From Pseudomonas sp. R28(2017) (GTDB lineage: Bacteria > Pseudomonadota > Gammaproteobacteria > Pseudomonadales > Pseudomonadaceae), in contig NZ_NEHW01000009.1 in NCBI RefSeq assembly GCF_002112505.1, forward strand, positions 124,001-188,000: a stretch of 64,000 bases of DNA, given 5' to 3'. A program made the position numbers and the translations under genes. Of this stretch, positions 63,179 through 64,000 are shown in pieces. Under the pieces are notes generated by a model. That model was not told the DNA's origin. It saw only the letters and a program-made list of their open reading frames with translations, and made no database searches. Position 1 is the stretch's first letter; every line of letters begins with the position of its first letter.

Positions 63179-64000
63179 TCAGATCTTTTCGCTGCCAATC
63201 CTGACCTGCAACGAATGGCTGGAGCCCGGCTTGAGTTCCACCACATCATCCCAGACATTCGCCGTTTCGATGCACAGCATTCGCTGCCAGCCATCATCGG
63301 CCATGTCTGCCAGCTCCTTGGCCCGCTCGGTCCAGGGGTTCCAGATCACCGCTGAACGCGACCCGCTGCAGGTCAGGATGATCCGCCGCTCCCAGTGCGG
63401 GTCGACAATGCTCAGCGTCTGCGGCGTACCCAGGTAGATCCGGTCGGTTTCCCCGGCAAACGCCAATGCACCCTGCTGCTTGCGCTGTTCCCAATCCGCC
63501 AGTGTCTCGATGTACTGCAGCCCCTCGACCCCTTCGACCCGCGCCTGGCGCACGTCGCTGACGGCGAAGTAACTGTGCAGCGCCTGGCTGATGGTCACGA
63601 GGCTGTTGCCCATGTTGCGGCTGTTCAGGGACACGGTGAGCTCGCAACCGAGCACGATCTGCAGCTTCAGCTCGACATCATGCGGCCAGCCCGGCAGATC
63701 GCCCTGGGCCTCCGGCAGCTCGAATTCGATGTACAGGTCATCGCCTTTTTCTTCGACGCCCAGCAGCTGCCAGTCACGCGTGCGCGCCAGGCCGTGGGCG
63801 GGCGCCTGCTCGCCACGGTACATGGCCTGCACCGATGCGGGGTTGCGCTGCAGGTTGCCAAACCACGGCCAGCACACCGGCACACCGGCACGTACCGATT
63901 TGCCCTGGCGGAAGATGGCCTGGTCGCTCAGCCACAGCAGCGGTGGTTCGCCAACACGTTGGTAGCTGAGAATCTGCGCGCCTTGCTGGGCGATCAGTAG
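63179..64000 (-). CDS. D-hexose-6-phosphate mutarotase (YeaD family), 5' end outside the window
   Basis: Aldose-1-epimerase-like enzyme that interconverts glucose-6-phosphate anomers. About 273 residues are visible and the reading frame stays open through base 64000. It shows GEPPLLWLSDQAIFRQGKSVRAGVPVCWPWFG near the N-terminus, SYFAVSDV with the active-site His just before it (QALHSYF), and WNPWTERAKELADM near the end. The family is usually about 300 residues, so roughly 25 are missing. The valine at about 63883 is a GTG within the gene, not the start. Confidence 0.9.
   Translation of the reverse strand, partial: LLIAQQGAQILSYQRVGEPPLLWLSDQAIFRQGKSVRAGVPVCWPWFGNLQRNPASVQAMYRGEQAPAHGLARTRDWQLLGVEEKGDDLYIEFELPEAQGDLPGWPHDVELKLQIVLGCELTVSLNSRNMGNSLVTISQALHSYFAVSDVRQARVEGVEGLQYIETLADWEQRKQQGALAFAGETDRIYLGTPQTLSIVDPHWERRIILTCSGSRSAVIWNPWTERAKELADMADDGWQRMLCIETANVWDDVVELKPGSSHSLQVRIGSEKI

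Overview
The window is a chromosome segment from a Pseudomonas of the P. putida group, next to the replication origin. Three things point there: GC-rich codon use; the gene order yidC-mnmE-mnmG-rsmG-parA-parB-atpIBEFHAGDC-glmU-glmR-glmS; and the P. putida-type 34-bp REP elements with an inner GCGGGCTTGCCCGC palindrome. Assignments come from reading sequence motifs and gene order; no database search was run.

Layout. 1-7.1 kb: end of yidC, mnmE, an origin-like non-coding region rich in DnaA boxes, mnmG, rsmG, parA, parB. 7.2-14.4 kb: the complete F1Fo ATP synthase operon. 14.5-18.7 kb: UDP-GlcNAc precursor genes glmU, glmR, glmS, with an empty attTn7 site. 18.8-22.6 kb: doxX, then an accessory unit of an MHS-family symporter translationally coupled to a periplasmic binding protein, with a convergent LysR regulator. 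22.6-27.5 kb: lipoamide dehydrogenase, cyclopropane synthase, cardiolipin synthase, a DUF3617 protein. 27.5-31.8 kb: a zinc-limitation cluster (folE2, small secreted protein, zigA, DUF1826, second CobW GTPase) around a Zur-like palindrome, with a parS site inside folE2. 32-40.5 kb: pdxY, thioesterase, Kef-type antiporter, SMI1-like protein, Tim44-like protein, uvrD. 40.5-50.1 kb: a GGDEF/EAL protein, zwf/hexR, pycR and the two-subunit pyruvate carboxylase. 50.3-58.7 kb: two GNATs, a PaiB/MocR pair, a polyamine pair (PotF-like and acetylpolyamine amidohydrolase), AraC regulator, aspA. 58.7-64 kb: LysR regulator, a secreted metzincin-like protein, purE-purK, small membrane and periplasmic proteins, and a truncated YeaD-type mutarotase.

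How it fits together. Most genes are housekeeping. The left half links origin-proximal replication and segregation (DnaA boxes, ParAB, parS) with energy and envelope-precursor synthesis. The carbon genes (lpd, zwf, pyc, aspA) carry local regulators with visible palindromic operators. The less ordinary parts are the symporter/binding-protein pair, the zinc cluster with many intragenic DnaA-box sequences, the MocR gene whose linker is largely encoded by DnaA-box-like repeats, and the metzincin-like secreted protein. No rRNA, tRNA, CRISPR array, prophage or insertion sequence was seen.
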